From NCBI GenBank assembly GCA_964572725.1, contig CAZNFW010000018.1:1-56516 (forward strand): a DNA stretch of 56,516 nucleotides. The letters are read 5' to 3'. Of the stretch, positions 26,794 to 35,359 are shown in pieces. The notes below the pieces were generated by a model that ran no database searches, was not told where the DNA came from, and saw only the letters and a list, made by a program, of their open reading frames with translations. Every line of letters starts with the position of its first letter. Position 1 is the first letter of the stretch. The position numbers were made by a program, and so were the translations under genes. The stretch is from Rosettibacter sp964572725. Its GTDB lineage: Bacteria; Bacteroidota; Ignavibacteria; Ignavibacteriales; Melioribacteraceae.

Positions 26794-27264
26794 TTATTTT
26801 AAGTATTTACCAAAGATTATGAGATTATCATTTATTGTATAAAAATCCTTTATTTCTGCCAATACCGAATAATTATTTCTCAAATAAAAATTTCTTGTTG
26901 CGTTATAACTTTCTTTTGATGAAGTCTCAGCAAAAATCCATCTTCCTTTTCTTTCTTTTACAAATTCTTCTGCATGAAGCAATAATTGTTTTCCTATTCC
27001 TTTATTTTGATTTTTTGGAGTTACAACTATCCAGTATAAATCATAAACTCCATCAGTAAGAGCTCTTTTACCGATACAATAATATCCATAAATGTCATTT
27101 TCATTTTCAAATACATAGATATTATAGTAATCTTGTTCAGGTTTTGAAAGAGCTTCATCAATTAATTCTACTGCAACTTTTTTTTCTTCTTCATTAAAAT
27201 TTTCTATACAATTAATAATTTCAATCAACTTATCTCTGTCTTTATATTGCAGCTTGCGTATCAT
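26794..27264 (-). CDS. GNAT-family N-acetyltransferase
   Basis: 156 residues. The acetyl-CoA loop is VTPKNQNKGIGKQLLLHAEE (Q-N-K-G-I-G), preceded by DLYWIVV and followed by a typical TSSKESYNATRNFYLRNNY. It should acetylate an amino group. Its start lies 23 bases inside the upstream ATP-grasp gene and its stop is 17 bases before kamA, so it is co-translated with this pathway. In archaea and some bacteria KamA works with a GNAT (AblB) to make N-epsilon-acetyl-beta-lysine, an osmolyte. Whether this enzyme is an AblB equivalent cannot be read from sequence; it is shorter than the AblB proteins I remember. Confidence 0.84.
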   Translation of the reverse strand: MIRKLQYKDRDKLIEIINCIENFNEEEKKVAVELIDEALSKPEQDYYNIYVFENENDIYGYYCIGKRALTDGVYDLYWIVVTPKNQNKGIGKQLLLHAEEFVKERKGRWIFAETSSKESYNATRNFYLRNNYSVLAEIKDFYTINDNLIIFGKYLK

Positions 27265-28300
27265 AATTTTGTCTTTGTAATGCTAACTCTGTAATTTTAT
27301 ATAAAACCTCTTCATAACTAATACCAGCTGCAGCAGCAGACCTAATAAATCCAGCATCAGGAGAAATATCAGGATTTGGATTAACTTCAATAACATAAGG
27401 AATATTTTCTTTACTTAATCTTATGTCAACTCTGGCATAATCTCTGCATTCTAAAGCATCAAATGCTTTCAATGCAATATTTTCGATTCTTAATTTTAAT
27501 TTTTTTTCTAAATCTGCAGGGCATTTGGGAACAGTATTTTTATAATAAATACTTTCAGGTGACCATTTTGCTTCGTATGTAATTATCTTAGGTAAATTTT
27601 CTGGTAGACCATCAAAACAAATTTCTGAGATTGGAAGTACTTGATTTCCAAGTATTGCAACATTTAGTTCTCTGCCCTCAATATATTCTTCTATTAATAC
27701 TTCCTGACTGTAGTTTTCAAACAAATATTCAAGTTGACTTTTTAGATCTTTGGGATTATTTATAACTGAATACTCGGAAATTCCAATGCTTGCATCTTCT
27801 CGGATAAGTTTTGTTATAACTGGGAATTTTAATTTTAATTCTGATGATTTGGGAAATTGATTTACACCAGCAATAAAATATCGAGGTGTTTTTATTCCAT
27901 GAGATTTTAATATTTGCTTTGTTCTGACTTTATTCAAACAATTTCCAAGAGTTAAAGAATTATTTCCTGTAAATGGAATTCCAAGCAAATCATATAAACC
28001 TGCAACATAACTTTCGAGATTCGATTTGCCCTCAACAGATTCTACAAAGTTTATAATCACATCAGGAGAATAATATAAAATTTTTTTGATGAACGATCTT
28101 ATATCACTATTTACTGCAACTGTGTTAACTTCTGGAAATTTTTTGCTAAGTATTTTTTTAATGTTAGAAATTTGATTTAAGAAATCTCTTTCAGATAAAT
28201 CAATATAATCATTTTCACTGTTAGTAATTTTTCCTATATAATTATTATAATAACGAACTGGTTCATTATAACAAATCAATATTTTCCTTTCAAAGTTCAT
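27242..28300 (-). CDS. ATP-grasp ligase, D-Ala-D-Ala-ligase-like (second of the pair)
   Basis: 352 residues. The N-lobe begins RKILICYNEP and has PDVIINFVES. The central ATP-grasp domain contains PVITKLIREDASIGIS, IEEYIEGRELNVAILGN and CRDYARVDIRLS, and the metal-binding end is YVIEVNPNPDISPD. These are the features of COG1181 (D-Ala-D-Ala ligase), which joins two amino acids through an acyl-phosphate. The end EVNPNPDISPDAGFIRSA differs from cell-wall Ddl (usually EVNTLPGFT), so the acceptor is probably different. It overlaps the upstream paralogue by four bases (ATGA) and the GNAT gene by 23 bases. It is about as long as the upstream paralogue and clearly a diverged duplicate. Confidence 0.85.
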   Translation of the reverse strand: MNFERKILICYNEPVRYYNNYIGKITNSENDYIDLSERDFLNQISNIKKILSKKFPEVNTVAVNSDIRSFIKKILYYSPDVIINFVESVEGKSNLESYVAGLYDLLGIPFTGNNSLTLGNCLNKVRTKQILKSHGIKTPRYFIAGVNQFPKSSELKLKFPVITKLIREDASIGISEYSVINNPKDLKSQLEYLFENYSQEVLIEEYIEGRELNVAILGNQVLPISEICFDGLPENLPKIITYEAKWSPESIYYKNTVPKCPADLEKKLKLRIENIALKAFDALECRDYARVDIRLSKENIPYVIEVNPNPDISPDAGFIRSAAAAGISYEEVLYKITELALQRQNYDTQAAI

Positions 28301-29373
28301 ACTAAATTGTATCTTTTTACTGCTGTGAATAAAACTTTATTAATCATCTCTTCGTAAGAAAGTCCAGCTGCACGTGCAGCTTTTGGAAAACATGAATTAT
28401 CATCTGGGTCAGGTAGAATTCCCGGCAATGGATTTATTTCAAGTATAGAAGGTTCTTCGTTTCTGTCAAGTCTGATATCAATTCTGCTCCAGTCCCTGCA
28501 TCTTAAAACTTTATATGATTTTAGTGCTACATCTTTTATTTTCTCTTCAAGATTTTTGTCAATTTCAGCAGGACAGGAAAAAATCTTTAATGGATTATCA
28601 CGAGTATCCACAATCCATTTTGCTTCGTACGAATAAATTGGCATCAAACCTTCAGGCAGTTCATCAAAATTAATTTCGACAATAGGAAGAATCTCTATAT
28701 CAGAATTATTTCCAATTATAGCAACTGTAAATTCTCTTCCGGGTAAAAACTCTTCAATTAAAAAAGGTTGTTTATAAATTTCAAAATTATATTCTAATCT
28801 TTCTTTTAATTCTTGGATTGAGTTAACAAGAGATGAATTGAAAATGCCTTTGCTTGAACCTTCTCCAACAGGTTTTATAATAACAGGGAATGTGAGATTG
28901 AAGTTTTTTAAATCATCCAGAGTTTCTGCATATAAAAATTTTGAAGTAGGAATTTTGTGATAAGAAAGAATTTCTTTTGTTCGTGCTTTGTCTAAACAAG
29001 TTGCAAGTGTAAGCGGGTCTGAACCTGTATAAGGAATTTGAAGCATATCTAACATTGCTGGTATTTGTGCTTCTCTACTTATTCCATTAGCACCTTCGGC
29101 AATATTAAAAACTATATCAGGTTTATGTTTTCTGAATTTTTCATATGCATCTTCATTTGCTTCAATCATAATAACATCGTTAAAGAGTTCGAGAGCATCT
29201 TTAACTGCGTTAATTGTTTCAAGTGTATCCCACTCGGCATATTTATCAAATAAAATTTCATTTGTATTCTTTTGAAGAGAGAGAAATTTGCCTTCGAAAG
29301 AATTTTCTTCTTCCGGTTTAAGATTGTATGTAAGTGCTACTCTAAGTTTTCTATTTAGTAAAAAAGAACTAAT
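28297..29373 (-). CDS. ATP-grasp ligase, D-Ala-D-Ala-ligase-like (first of the pair), probable non-ATG start
   Basis: ATP-grasp features are clear: PDIVFNIAEG, the glycine-rich PVIIKPVGEGSSKGIF, LIEEFLPGREFTVAIIG, CRDWSRIDIRLD and the metal site ILEINPLPGILPD. The first ATG in this frame (29169) would remove the conserved N-lobe strand. The frame is open back to an in-frame TGA at 29427-29425 and encodes KLRVALTYNLKPEEE, which matches the N-terminus of the paralogue downstream, but it contains no ATG, GTG or TTG. An ATT at 29373-29371 has AAGGA six bases before it and would give 358 residues, close to the 352 of its partner. I place the start there, without proof. It is the first gene of the kamA operon, 106 bases after recG. 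Confidence 0.75.
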   Translation of the reverse strand: MSSFLLNRKLRVALTYNLKPEEENSFEGKFLSLQKNTNEILFDKYAEWDTLETINAVKDALELFNDVIMIEANEDAYEKFRKHKPDIVFNIAEGANGISREAQIPAMLDMLQIPYTGSDPLTLATCLDKARTKEILSYHKIPTSKFLYAETLDDLKNFNLTFPVIIKPVGEGSSKGIFNSSLVNSIQELKERLEYNFEIYKQPFLIEEFLPGREFTVAIIGNNSDIEILPIVEINFDELPEGLMPIYSYEAKWIVDTRDNPLKIFSCPAEIDKNLEEKIKDVALKSYKVLRCRDWSRIDIRLDRNEEPSILEINPLPGILPDPDDNSCFPKAARAAGLSYEEMINKVLFTAVKRYNLV

Positions 29374-29379
29374 ACAAAA

Positions 29380-29384
29380 TCCTT
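29380..29384 (-). promoter_or_regulatory. Ribosome binding site supporting an ATT start
   Basis: On the minus strand AAGGA is followed by six bases (TTTTGT) and then ATT at 29373. This is a normal spacing, and it lies just before the first residues that match the paralogous ATP-grasp enzyme. Confidence 0.45.
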
Positions 29385-29438
29385 CTAATTGTTTGTTACC
29401 AATATACTCATTTAAAATTTTTTTTCAAGAAGTTTGTT

Positions 29439-29456
29439 ACAAAAAAATTTTTTTGT
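29439..29456. repeat. 18-bp A/T palindrome downstream of recG
   Basis: ACAAAAAAATTTTTTTGT is a perfect palindrome in the 106-base gap between the recG stop and the first ATP-grasp gene. With no loop and no G/C stem it is a poor terminator. It may be a bent or protein-bound A-tract, or chance in such AT-rich DNA. Confidence 0.3.
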
Positions 29457-29479
29457 GATAAAAAGTTTTTAATGATGTG

Positions 29480-31657
29480 TTATGCAATTTGAGAAAGGAA
29501 AAGATTGTGCTGATAATTTTCTTTTAAAACTTTTTTGATTATAAAATTTTTCTCTGAAGATAAATGAGGATCGTTATTAATTATAGTGAACGCTGTTTCT
29601 TTTGCATCATAAAGTATTTCTGAATCTTCAATGATATCAGAATACTTTAATTCTGGTAACCCGCTTTGTTTTGTTCCGAAAATATCTCCAGGTCCTCTAA
29701 GCTTTAAATCAATTTCTGATAACTCAAATCCGTTATTTAATTTCACCATTGAATTTAATCTTATGATTGTTTTATTTTTTTCCACCTGTGCAGGTGATAA
29801 GTAATCGAAGTTAAATTCAAATTTATTGGTTTGAACAGCAAATTCATCTTTAGTAATTAAAATGCAATAAGCTTGTTTATTACTTCTTCCAACTCTTCCA
29901 CGAAGTTGATGCAATTGTGATAAACCAAATCGAAAAGCATCATTAATTACTATTATATTTGCATCAGGTATATCAATACCAACTTCTATAACTGTTGTTG
30001 AGACAAGCACATTATATTTCTTAGCTGCAAAATCAAACATTACTTTTTCTTTATCCTGCCATTTCATTCTTCCGTGAATAAGTCCAATTCTTAAATCTTT
30101 CAAATAATTTTCTTTCAGACTGTTGTAATAAGATTCCGCAGCCTTCAGTTCAGATTTTTCAGATTCTTCAATTAATGGGTAGACGAGATAAGTTTGATAT
30201 CCTTCATTTGCTTTGTCTCTAATGAATTTATAAACATCTGGCAATTTACTTTCGCCCCGCAGCACAGTTTTAACTGGTTTTCGATTAGCAGGCATTTCAT
30301 CAATGATTGAAATATCAAGATCACCATATAATGTTAAAGATAATGTGCGTGGAATTGGTGTTGCAGTCATGATTAATACATCAGGATTCAATCCTTTTTT
30401 AATTAATTCTAATCTTTGCATAACACCGAAGCGGTGCTGTTCGTCGATAACAACAAGACCAACTTTATGGAAATCAACATTCTCTTCAATTAGTGCGTGT
30501 GTGCCAATTACTATTTGAGCAATTCCATTTTTAATTTCGTCAAGAATTTTTTCTCGTTCAGATTTTTTTTGTCCGCCAATCAATAAATTTACTTTGATAT
30601 TCATGCCTTCTAATAATTTTGAAATATTTTTATAATGTTGGTCAGCTAATATTTCTGTTGGTGCCATTAGAATAGATTGACATCCATTAGTTACAACAAT
30701 TAACATCGCAATTATTGCTACAATTGTTTTTCCGCTTCCTACATCTCCTTGCAGTAATCGGTTCATAGGCTTATCGCTTTCGAGATCTTTTCTTATTTCA
30801 TGTAATACATTTAGTTGAGCCTTTGTTAACTGAAAGGGAAGCGAATCTAAAAATTTTTTAATTGGTTCGGGTTTAACCTTGATAAAAAAACTTTTTTTCT
30901 TACTGCCAATTAATTTTTTTCTTAATGCAACAAGGCATTCAAAATAAAACAGTTCCTCAAATTTTAAACGCTTTTTAGCTTCAATGAGAGATTTGCTGTC
31001 AATCGGGAAATGCATATTTTTAACAGCTTTGCTTATAGGAAGAATTTTTTTCTCATCAAGCAGGTACTGTGGAAGAGTCTCTTCAATACTATCGGAATAT
31101 TTTTCTACTGCCTGATGAATAATTTTTCTTAAACTAAAATCGCCAAGGTTGCTGTCTCTTAATTCTTTTGGTACTCTATAAAATGGAATAATTTTTCCTG
31201 TATGCAAAAACTCAGTTGATTCATTTTTTGATATTTTGTCAAAATCAGGATGGACAAATTGAAGATGACCATATTTTGTAAGAACAGGTTTTGCCGAGAT
31301 TGCAAAAAAATCTCCTTCATTAAAAACATCAATAAAATATTTTATTCCTTGAAACCAGACACATTCAAATATACCTGTAGAATCTTTCATCCTTACTTTG
31401 AAAATACTTTTTTTCCCATAGTGAATTGTTTCTTTGTCAATTACTTCACCTAAAATCGTTACTTCACCTTGATAACCATCGCGAATATATTGGATTACTT
31501 TTATAGAATTTAAAATTGTTGAACGGTCAAGATACTTTGATGGAAAATAAAATAGTAAGTCCCGGATAGTATTAATTCCAATTTTAGAAAAAGCTTCAGC
31601 TCTTTTAGGTCCAACAGATTTTAAATATTGAACTGATATTGAAAGATTTTCTGACAT
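29480..31657 (-). CDS. recG: ATP-dependent DNA helicase RecG
   Basis: 725 residues. The N-terminal wedge begins VQYLKSVGPKRAEAFSKIGI, a helix-hairpin-helix start typical of RecG. An OB fold follows (VTILGEVIDKETIHYG), then the helicase core with Walker A LLQGDVGSGKTIVAI near residue 305, the DEQH box (VIDEQHRFGVMQRL), MTATPIPRTLSLT, and LRGRVGRSNKQAY. RecG reverses stalled forks and processes Holliday junctions. It is downstream of gpsA by 77 bases and is followed by the ATP-grasp operon; the 106-base gap may hold a promoter for that operon. Confidence 0.96.
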   Translation of the reverse strand: MSENLSISVQYLKSVGPKRAEAFSKIGINTIRDLLFYFPSKYLDRSTILNSIKVIQYIRDGYQGEVTILGEVIDKETIHYGKKSIFKVRMKDSTGIFECVWFQGIKYFIDVFNEGDFFAISAKPVLTKYGHLQFVHPDFDKISKNESTEFLHTGKIIPFYRVPKELRDSNLGDFSLRKIIHQAVEKYSDSIEETLPQYLLDEKKILPISKAVKNMHFPIDSKSLIEAKKRLKFEELFYFECLVALRKKLIGSKKKSFFIKVKPEPIKKFLDSLPFQLTKAQLNVLHEIRKDLESDKPMNRLLQGDVGSGKTIVAIIAMLIVVTNGCQSILMAPTEILADQHYKNISKLLEGMNIKVNLLIGGQKKSEREKILDEIKNGIAQIVIGTHALIEENVDFHKVGLVVIDEQHRFGVMQRLELIKKGLNPDVLIMTATPIPRTLSLTLYGDLDISIIDEMPANRKPVKTVLRGESKLPDVYKFIRDKANEGYQTYLVYPLIEESEKSELKAAESYYNSLKENYLKDLRIGLIHGRMKWQDKEKVMFDFAAKKYNVLVSTTVIEVGIDIPDANIIVINDAFRFGLSQLHQLRGRVGRSNKQAYCILITKDEFAVQTNKFEFNFDYLSPAQVEKNKTIIRLNSMVKLNNGFELSEIDLKLRGPGDIFGTKQSGLPELKYSDIIEDSEILYDAKETAFTIINNDPHLSSEKNFIIKKVLKENYQHNLFLSQIA

Positions 31658-31734
31658 GTGATGAAATTTTTTAAGAAAATATAATAAATAAAAATAGAAT
31701 ATAATATTAGGAGAGCAAGATGAAAAGAAATTGA

Positions 31735-32736
31735 TTACTCATCTTCTGCTTTCATATCACGCGTCATTAATTCGTAAGTTGCTTTTATTGGGTCAAGGTC
31801 TTCAAAAAGTATTTTATAAACTGCTGTGCATATCGGCGTTTCAATATTATGTTTGATTGACAATTGATAAACAGAACGGCTTGTTTCAACTCCTTCTGCC
31901 ACCATCTGCATCGATTTTAAAACTTCTTTTAATTTTTTCCCCATTCCAATTTGTTCGCCGACATATCTATTCCTGCTGTGCTTACTCATACATGTTACAA
32001 TCAAATCACCCATTCCTGAAAGCCCCGAGAATGTTTCAGGACGTGCACCAAGCGCAATTCCAAGTCTGGAAATTTCAGCAATACCTCGAGTCATTATTGC
32101 AGCTTTTGTGTTATCCCCAAATTTTGCTCCATCAACTATTCCCGCTCCAATAGCTATTACATTTTTTAATGCACCACCATATTCAACTCCAAGAATATCT
32201 GTTGATGAGTAAACTCTAAAGTATGAAGTTATAAATGTAGATTGAATTTGTTTTGCTGTATCGCCATCTGAAGATGCTGCAACAACTGCAGTAGGAATTT
32301 TTCTGCTGACTTCTTCAGCATGACTTGGGCCTGAAAGAACACCAATTTGTGACGGTGTTATTTTTTTTAATTCATCAAGTATAATTTGAGATACTGTTTT
32401 AAGCGAATCTTTTTCAATTCCTTTTGCAACATTTACAAATGTTGTATTTCTGAAATTGAAATCTTTCATCTGAACTAAAACACTTCGGAGGTATTGTGTT
32501 GGAATGGCAAGAACAATAAAATGCTTATTATCGCAGCTTTCTTCTAATGAATGTGTAATTTTAATTTCTTTAGGAATTTTTATTCCTGGCAAGTAAATTT
32601 TATTTTCTCTTGTCTTATCAAGTACTTTAGCATAGTGACGTTTGTATTCCCACAAAGTAACATCGTGTCCATTGTAAAATAACAATATTGCCAGGGTAGT
32701 TCCCCATCCACCTGCACCTAAGACTGAAATTCTCAT
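31735..32736 (-). CDS. gpsA: Glycerol-3-phosphate dehydrogenase (NAD(P)+) GpsA
   Basis: 333 residues. It reduces dihydroxyacetone phosphate to sn-glycerol-3-phosphate, the entry point of phospholipid synthesis. The N-terminal nucleotide loop is LGAGGWGTTLAILL, and the C-terminal domain contains the conserved EYGGALKNVIAIGAGIVDG with the catalytic lysine, and SGMGDLIVTC. It lies three bases after plsY, whose product uses the glycerol-3-phosphate, so the pair forms a functional unit. Confidence 0.97.
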   Translation of the reverse strand: MRISVLGAGGWGTTLAILLFYNGHDVTLWEYKRHYAKVLDKTRENKIYLPGIKIPKEIKITHSLEESCDNKHFIVLAIPTQYLRSVLVQMKDFNFRNTTFVNVAKGIEKDSLKTVSQIILDELKKITPSQIGVLSGPSHAEEVSRKIPTAVVAASSDGDTAKQIQSTFITSYFRVYSSTDILGVEYGGALKNVIAIGAGIVDGAKFGDNTKAAIMTRGIAEISRLGIALGARPETFSGLSGMGDLIVTCMSKHSRNRYVGEQIGMGKKLKEVLKSMQMVAEGVETSRSVYQLSIKHNIETPICTAVYKILFEDLDPIKATYELMTRDMKAEDE

Positions 32737-32739
32737 TAC

Positions 32740-33420
32740 TTAATTATTAGTTTTTGACTTGCCCGATTTTGAAAATGAAATTTGATGCTCGCTTCCTTTT
32801 AAAAGTCGGTCAATATTTTTTCGATGTGTATAAATTACCAATAATGCTAATGCAATTATGAATGGTAAAATTGTATTATAGCCGGGTATGTGAACACCAA
32901 AAATATTTTCTCGAACAATTAATATTATTGGTACTGATATTGCAGCAGTAAGAGAGCCAAGAGAAACATAACGAGATAAATAAACAACAATCAAAAAGAT
33001 TCCTAATGCTAAAAGCATATCAACTGTGATTATAGTTATTAAAAATCCAAGAGCTGTAGCAATTCCTTTTCCGCCTTTGAATCCAGCAAAAACAGTCCAT
33101 ATATGACCAATTACTGCAGCTACGCCGCAAATTATTTGTATGAGTGTAAAATCATCAAATGGAGTAACATTATTGAATGGAATATTATCAAGATACATTC
33201 TTGCAATAATAACAACGGCTACTGCACCTTTGAGAGCATCGAGTATGATTGTAAGTAAACCCCATTTCCATCCAAGTACTCTAAATACATTTGTACCGCC
33301 GGCATTCTTGCTTCCGTAATTTCTAATATCAATACCTTTTACAAGCCTGCTAATAATTATACTTGTTGGAATAGAACCAACTAAATAAGAAAGAATTATA
33401 ACAAATACTAAGTTTAACAT
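32740..33420 (-). CDS. plsY: Acyl-phosphate glycerol-3-phosphate acyltransferase PlsY
   Basis: 226 residues, five or more membrane helices. The three PlsY motifs are visible: YLVGSIPTSIIISR at the N-terminus, DIRNYGSKNAGGTNVFRVLG, and HIWTVFAGFKGGKGIATALG near the middle. It acylates glycerol-3-phosphate from acyl-phosphate to make lysophosphatidic acid. No plsX is in the window. It directly precedes gpsA on this strand. Confidence 0.96.
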   Translation of the reverse strand: MLNLVFVIILSYLVGSIPTSIIISRLVKGIDIRNYGSKNAGGTNVFRVLGWKWGLLTIILDALKGAVAVVIIARMYLDNIPFNNVTPFDDFTLIQIICGVAAVIGHIWTVFAGFKGGKGIATALGFLITIITVDMLLALGIFLIVVYLSRYVSLGSLTAAISVPIILIVRENIFGVHIPGYNTILPFIIALALLVIYTHRKNIDRLLKGSEHQISFSKSGKSKTNN

Positions 33421-33474
33421 ATTACTTAAAATTTTTGTGTTGAAAAGTTAGATAAAAACTAATTGATAAACAAT

Positions 33475-34170
33475 TCAAATGTTAATATCGTTCAAGTTTA
33501 GTGATATTAATGAAAATAGTTTTAAGTCATCATTAGTTGTAATCTTAAAATTAAATGCAGAACCTTCAACAATTCTGACTTTGTAACCTGCATATTTAAT
33601 TATCATTGATTCATCTGTTCCAATGAAATTTTCTTTTTCTGCTTTTGTCATTGAATCACGAAAAATATTATACTTAAAAATTTGCGGAGTTTGAACATAA
33701 TAAATTTCATTTCTGTCGATGTAATCTTCAACAGACTCATTACCTTTAATAAGAGTATCCTTTGCTTTTATAGCAGCAATTGCGCTGCCATATTGAATTG
33801 CTGTTTTAATTGCATTTTCTAAAACTGAGAGAGGGAGTAATGGTCTTACTGCATCATGAACAATTATTAAATCATCATCATTAGCAATGATAGATTTTAC
33901 AGCATTAAATACAGAAAACTGTCTTTCCTTACCTCCTTCAACAATTTTGGTGATTTTTTTAAAAGAATATCTTGATTTAATTTGATTTAGTAAATCAAAG
34001 TAATCTTTCTGTGAAGCAATTATTATTTCATCGACTAGATTACAATTTTGAAATATATTAATTGTATAGGCAATTAATTCTTTGCCATTAATAGATAAAA
34101 ATTGTTTTGGAATTTCTGAATTAATTCTTAATCCTTTCCCGCCAGCAGGTATAATTGCAAAAATTTTCAT
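33475..34170 (-). CDS. ispD: 2-C-methyl-D-erythritol 4-phosphate cytidylyltransferase IspD
   Basis: 231 residues. It joins CTP and MEP in the non-mevalonate isoprenoid pathway. The nucleotide-binding loop is IPAGGKGLRINSEIPKQFL, with VHDAVRPLLP in the middle and QTPQIFKYNIF, then TDESMIIKYAG. No ispF fusion is present; the protein ends after the cytidylyltransferase domain. It stands 70 bases after queA with a terminator between them, so it is probably transcribed separately with plsY, gpsA and recG. Confidence 0.95.
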   Translation of the reverse strand: MKIFAIIPAGGKGLRINSEIPKQFLSINGKELIAYTINIFQNCNLVDEIIIASQKDYFDLLNQIKSRYSFKKITKIVEGGKERQFSVFNAVKSIIANDDDLIIVHDAVRPLLPLSVLENAIKTAIQYGSAIAAIKAKDTLIKGNESVEDYIDRNEIYYVQTPQIFKYNIFRDSMTKAEKENFIGTDESMIIKYAGYKVRIVEGSAFNFKITTNDDLKLFSLISLNLNDINI

Positions 34171-34182
34171 GTTATTTTCTTT

Positions 34183-34229
34183 TTATTAAAAAGCCCCAAA
34201 TTCTAAACCATGATGTTTAAAATTTGGGG
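34183..34229 (-). terminator. Rho-independent terminator after queA
   Basis: Two arms, CCCCAAATT (34194-34202) and AATTTGGGG (34221-34229), extend inward with TAAAC/GTTTA after one mismatch. On the minus strand the stem is followed by CTTTTTAATAAAA. It begins just after the queA stop and lies before ispD. Confidence 0.75.
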
Positions 34230-34240
34230 TTTAGAAAAAA

Positions 34241-35278
34241 TTAAAGAATTAGCATAGCATCGCCGTAGCTCAAGAATCTATATCCTTCTTTGAGAGCTTT
34301 TTTATAAGCTTTCATAATAAAGTCGTAACCAGCAAAGGCAGCAGCAAGCATAAGTAAAGTTGATTCTGGTGCATGAAAATTTGTAATGAGTTTTTTTGTT
34401 ATCTTAAAATCATAGGGTGGAAAGATAAACTTGTCAGTCCAACCCGCATTAGGTTTTGAGAAGCCGTCAGCTGTTACACTGCTTTCCAATGCACGGCATG
34501 TGCTTGTTCCAACTACAAATACATTTTTCTTTTCCTTTAATGCTGCATTAATTACATTAGCAGTTTCTTCTGGTATCTCATAATATTCAGAATCCATTCG
34601 ATGTTTAGTTAAATCTTCTACTTCAACTGGTCTGAATGTACCAAGTCCAATATGAAGAATTACTGGAACAAACTTAATTCCTTTCTTTTCAATTTTTTTA
34701 ACGAGTTGAGGTGTAAAATGCAAACCAGCAGTTGGTGCAGCTACTGAACCATCAACCTCAGCAAAAATTGTTTGATAATTTTCTCTATCTTCTTCGGTTG
34801 GCTCACGTTTAATATATGGAGGAAGGGGAGTGGTACCAATTTTTTCTATAGCTTTATAAATATCACCTGCATCTTCATTAAAACGGACTGTTCTGCCGCG
34901 CGATGTTGTATTATCTATTACTTCACACCAGAGATTATCATTAAAATAAATTCGGTTTCCAATTCTAACTTTTCTTGCCGGGTCTACAATTACATCCCAG
35001 ATATTTTCTTCTTTATTTAATTCTCTAAGCACAAATACTTCAATTTTTGCATTAGTTCTCTCTTTTTTACCTATTAATCTTGCCTGCATTACTTTTGTTT
35101 TATTGACAACTACCACATCTCCTTTTTCCATATAGTCAATTATGTCAGAAAAAATTTTATTCTCTATCTCTCCAGTAGCTCTGTTTAATACCATTAATTT
35201 AGCTTTATCGCGCGGAGAAACAGGAAACTTAGCTATTGCAGTTTTAGGCAAATTGTATTTGAAATCCGATAGCTTCAT
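34241..35278 (-). CDS. queA: tRNA preQ1(34) S-adenosylmethionine ribosyltransferase-isomerase QueA
   Basis: 345 residues, full length. It transfers the ribosyl part of SAM to preQ1 in tRNA to give epoxyqueuosine. Typical segments are MKLSDFKYNLPKTAIAKFPV at the start, VAAPTAGLHFTPQLV, HIGLGTFRPVEVED, and NFHAPESTLLMLAAAFAGYD near the end. A strong ribosome binding site (GAGGAG) precedes the ATG. A hairpin separates it from ppdK upstream and a terminator follows it, so it may be its own transcription unit. Confidence 0.97.
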   Translation of the reverse strand: MKLSDFKYNLPKTAIAKFPVSPRDKAKLMVLNRATGEIENKIFSDIIDYMEKGDVVVVNKTKVMQARLIGKKERTNAKIEVFVLRELNKEENIWDVIVDPARKVRIGNRIYFNDNLWCEVIDNTTSRGRTVRFNEDAGDIYKAIEKIGTTPLPPYIKREPTEEDRENYQTIFAEVDGSVAAPTAGLHFTPQLVKKIEKKGIKFVPVILHIGLGTFRPVEVEDLTKHRMDSEYYEIPEETANVINAALKEKKNVFVVGTSTCRALESSVTADGFSKPNAGWTDKFIFPPYDFKITKKLITNFHAPESTLLMLAAAFAGYDFIMKAYKKALKEGYRFLSYGDAMLIL

Positions 35279-35324
35279 TTACTCTCCTCTTTACTCCTTA
35301 ATCATTTTGTTTATTATATTATGC

Positions 35325-35346
35325 GGCGCAGATTTAATTCTGCGCC
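35325..35346 (-). terminator. Hairpin between ppdK and queA
   Basis: GGCGCAGA (35325-35332) and TCTGCGCC (35339-35346) form a perfect 8-bp G/C-rich stem with a 6-base loop just after the ppdK stop. On the minus strand it is not followed by a T run, so it is a likely 3' end or RNA-stabilising hairpin rather than a textbook terminator. A short T tract exists on the plus-strand side. Confidence 0.55.
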
Positions 35347-35359
35347 ACACTGTTTTTAA

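Noticed and set aside
26835..27059. Plus-strand open frame opposite the GNAT gene
   Set aside because: It has biased, low-complexity composition (Leu/Phe-rich) and lies antisense to a clear gene; it looks like a shadow of the GNAT codons.
29439..29456. A/T palindrome as a recG terminator
   Set aside because: No G/C stem and no loop; it would form a very weak hairpin, so I list it only as a repeat.
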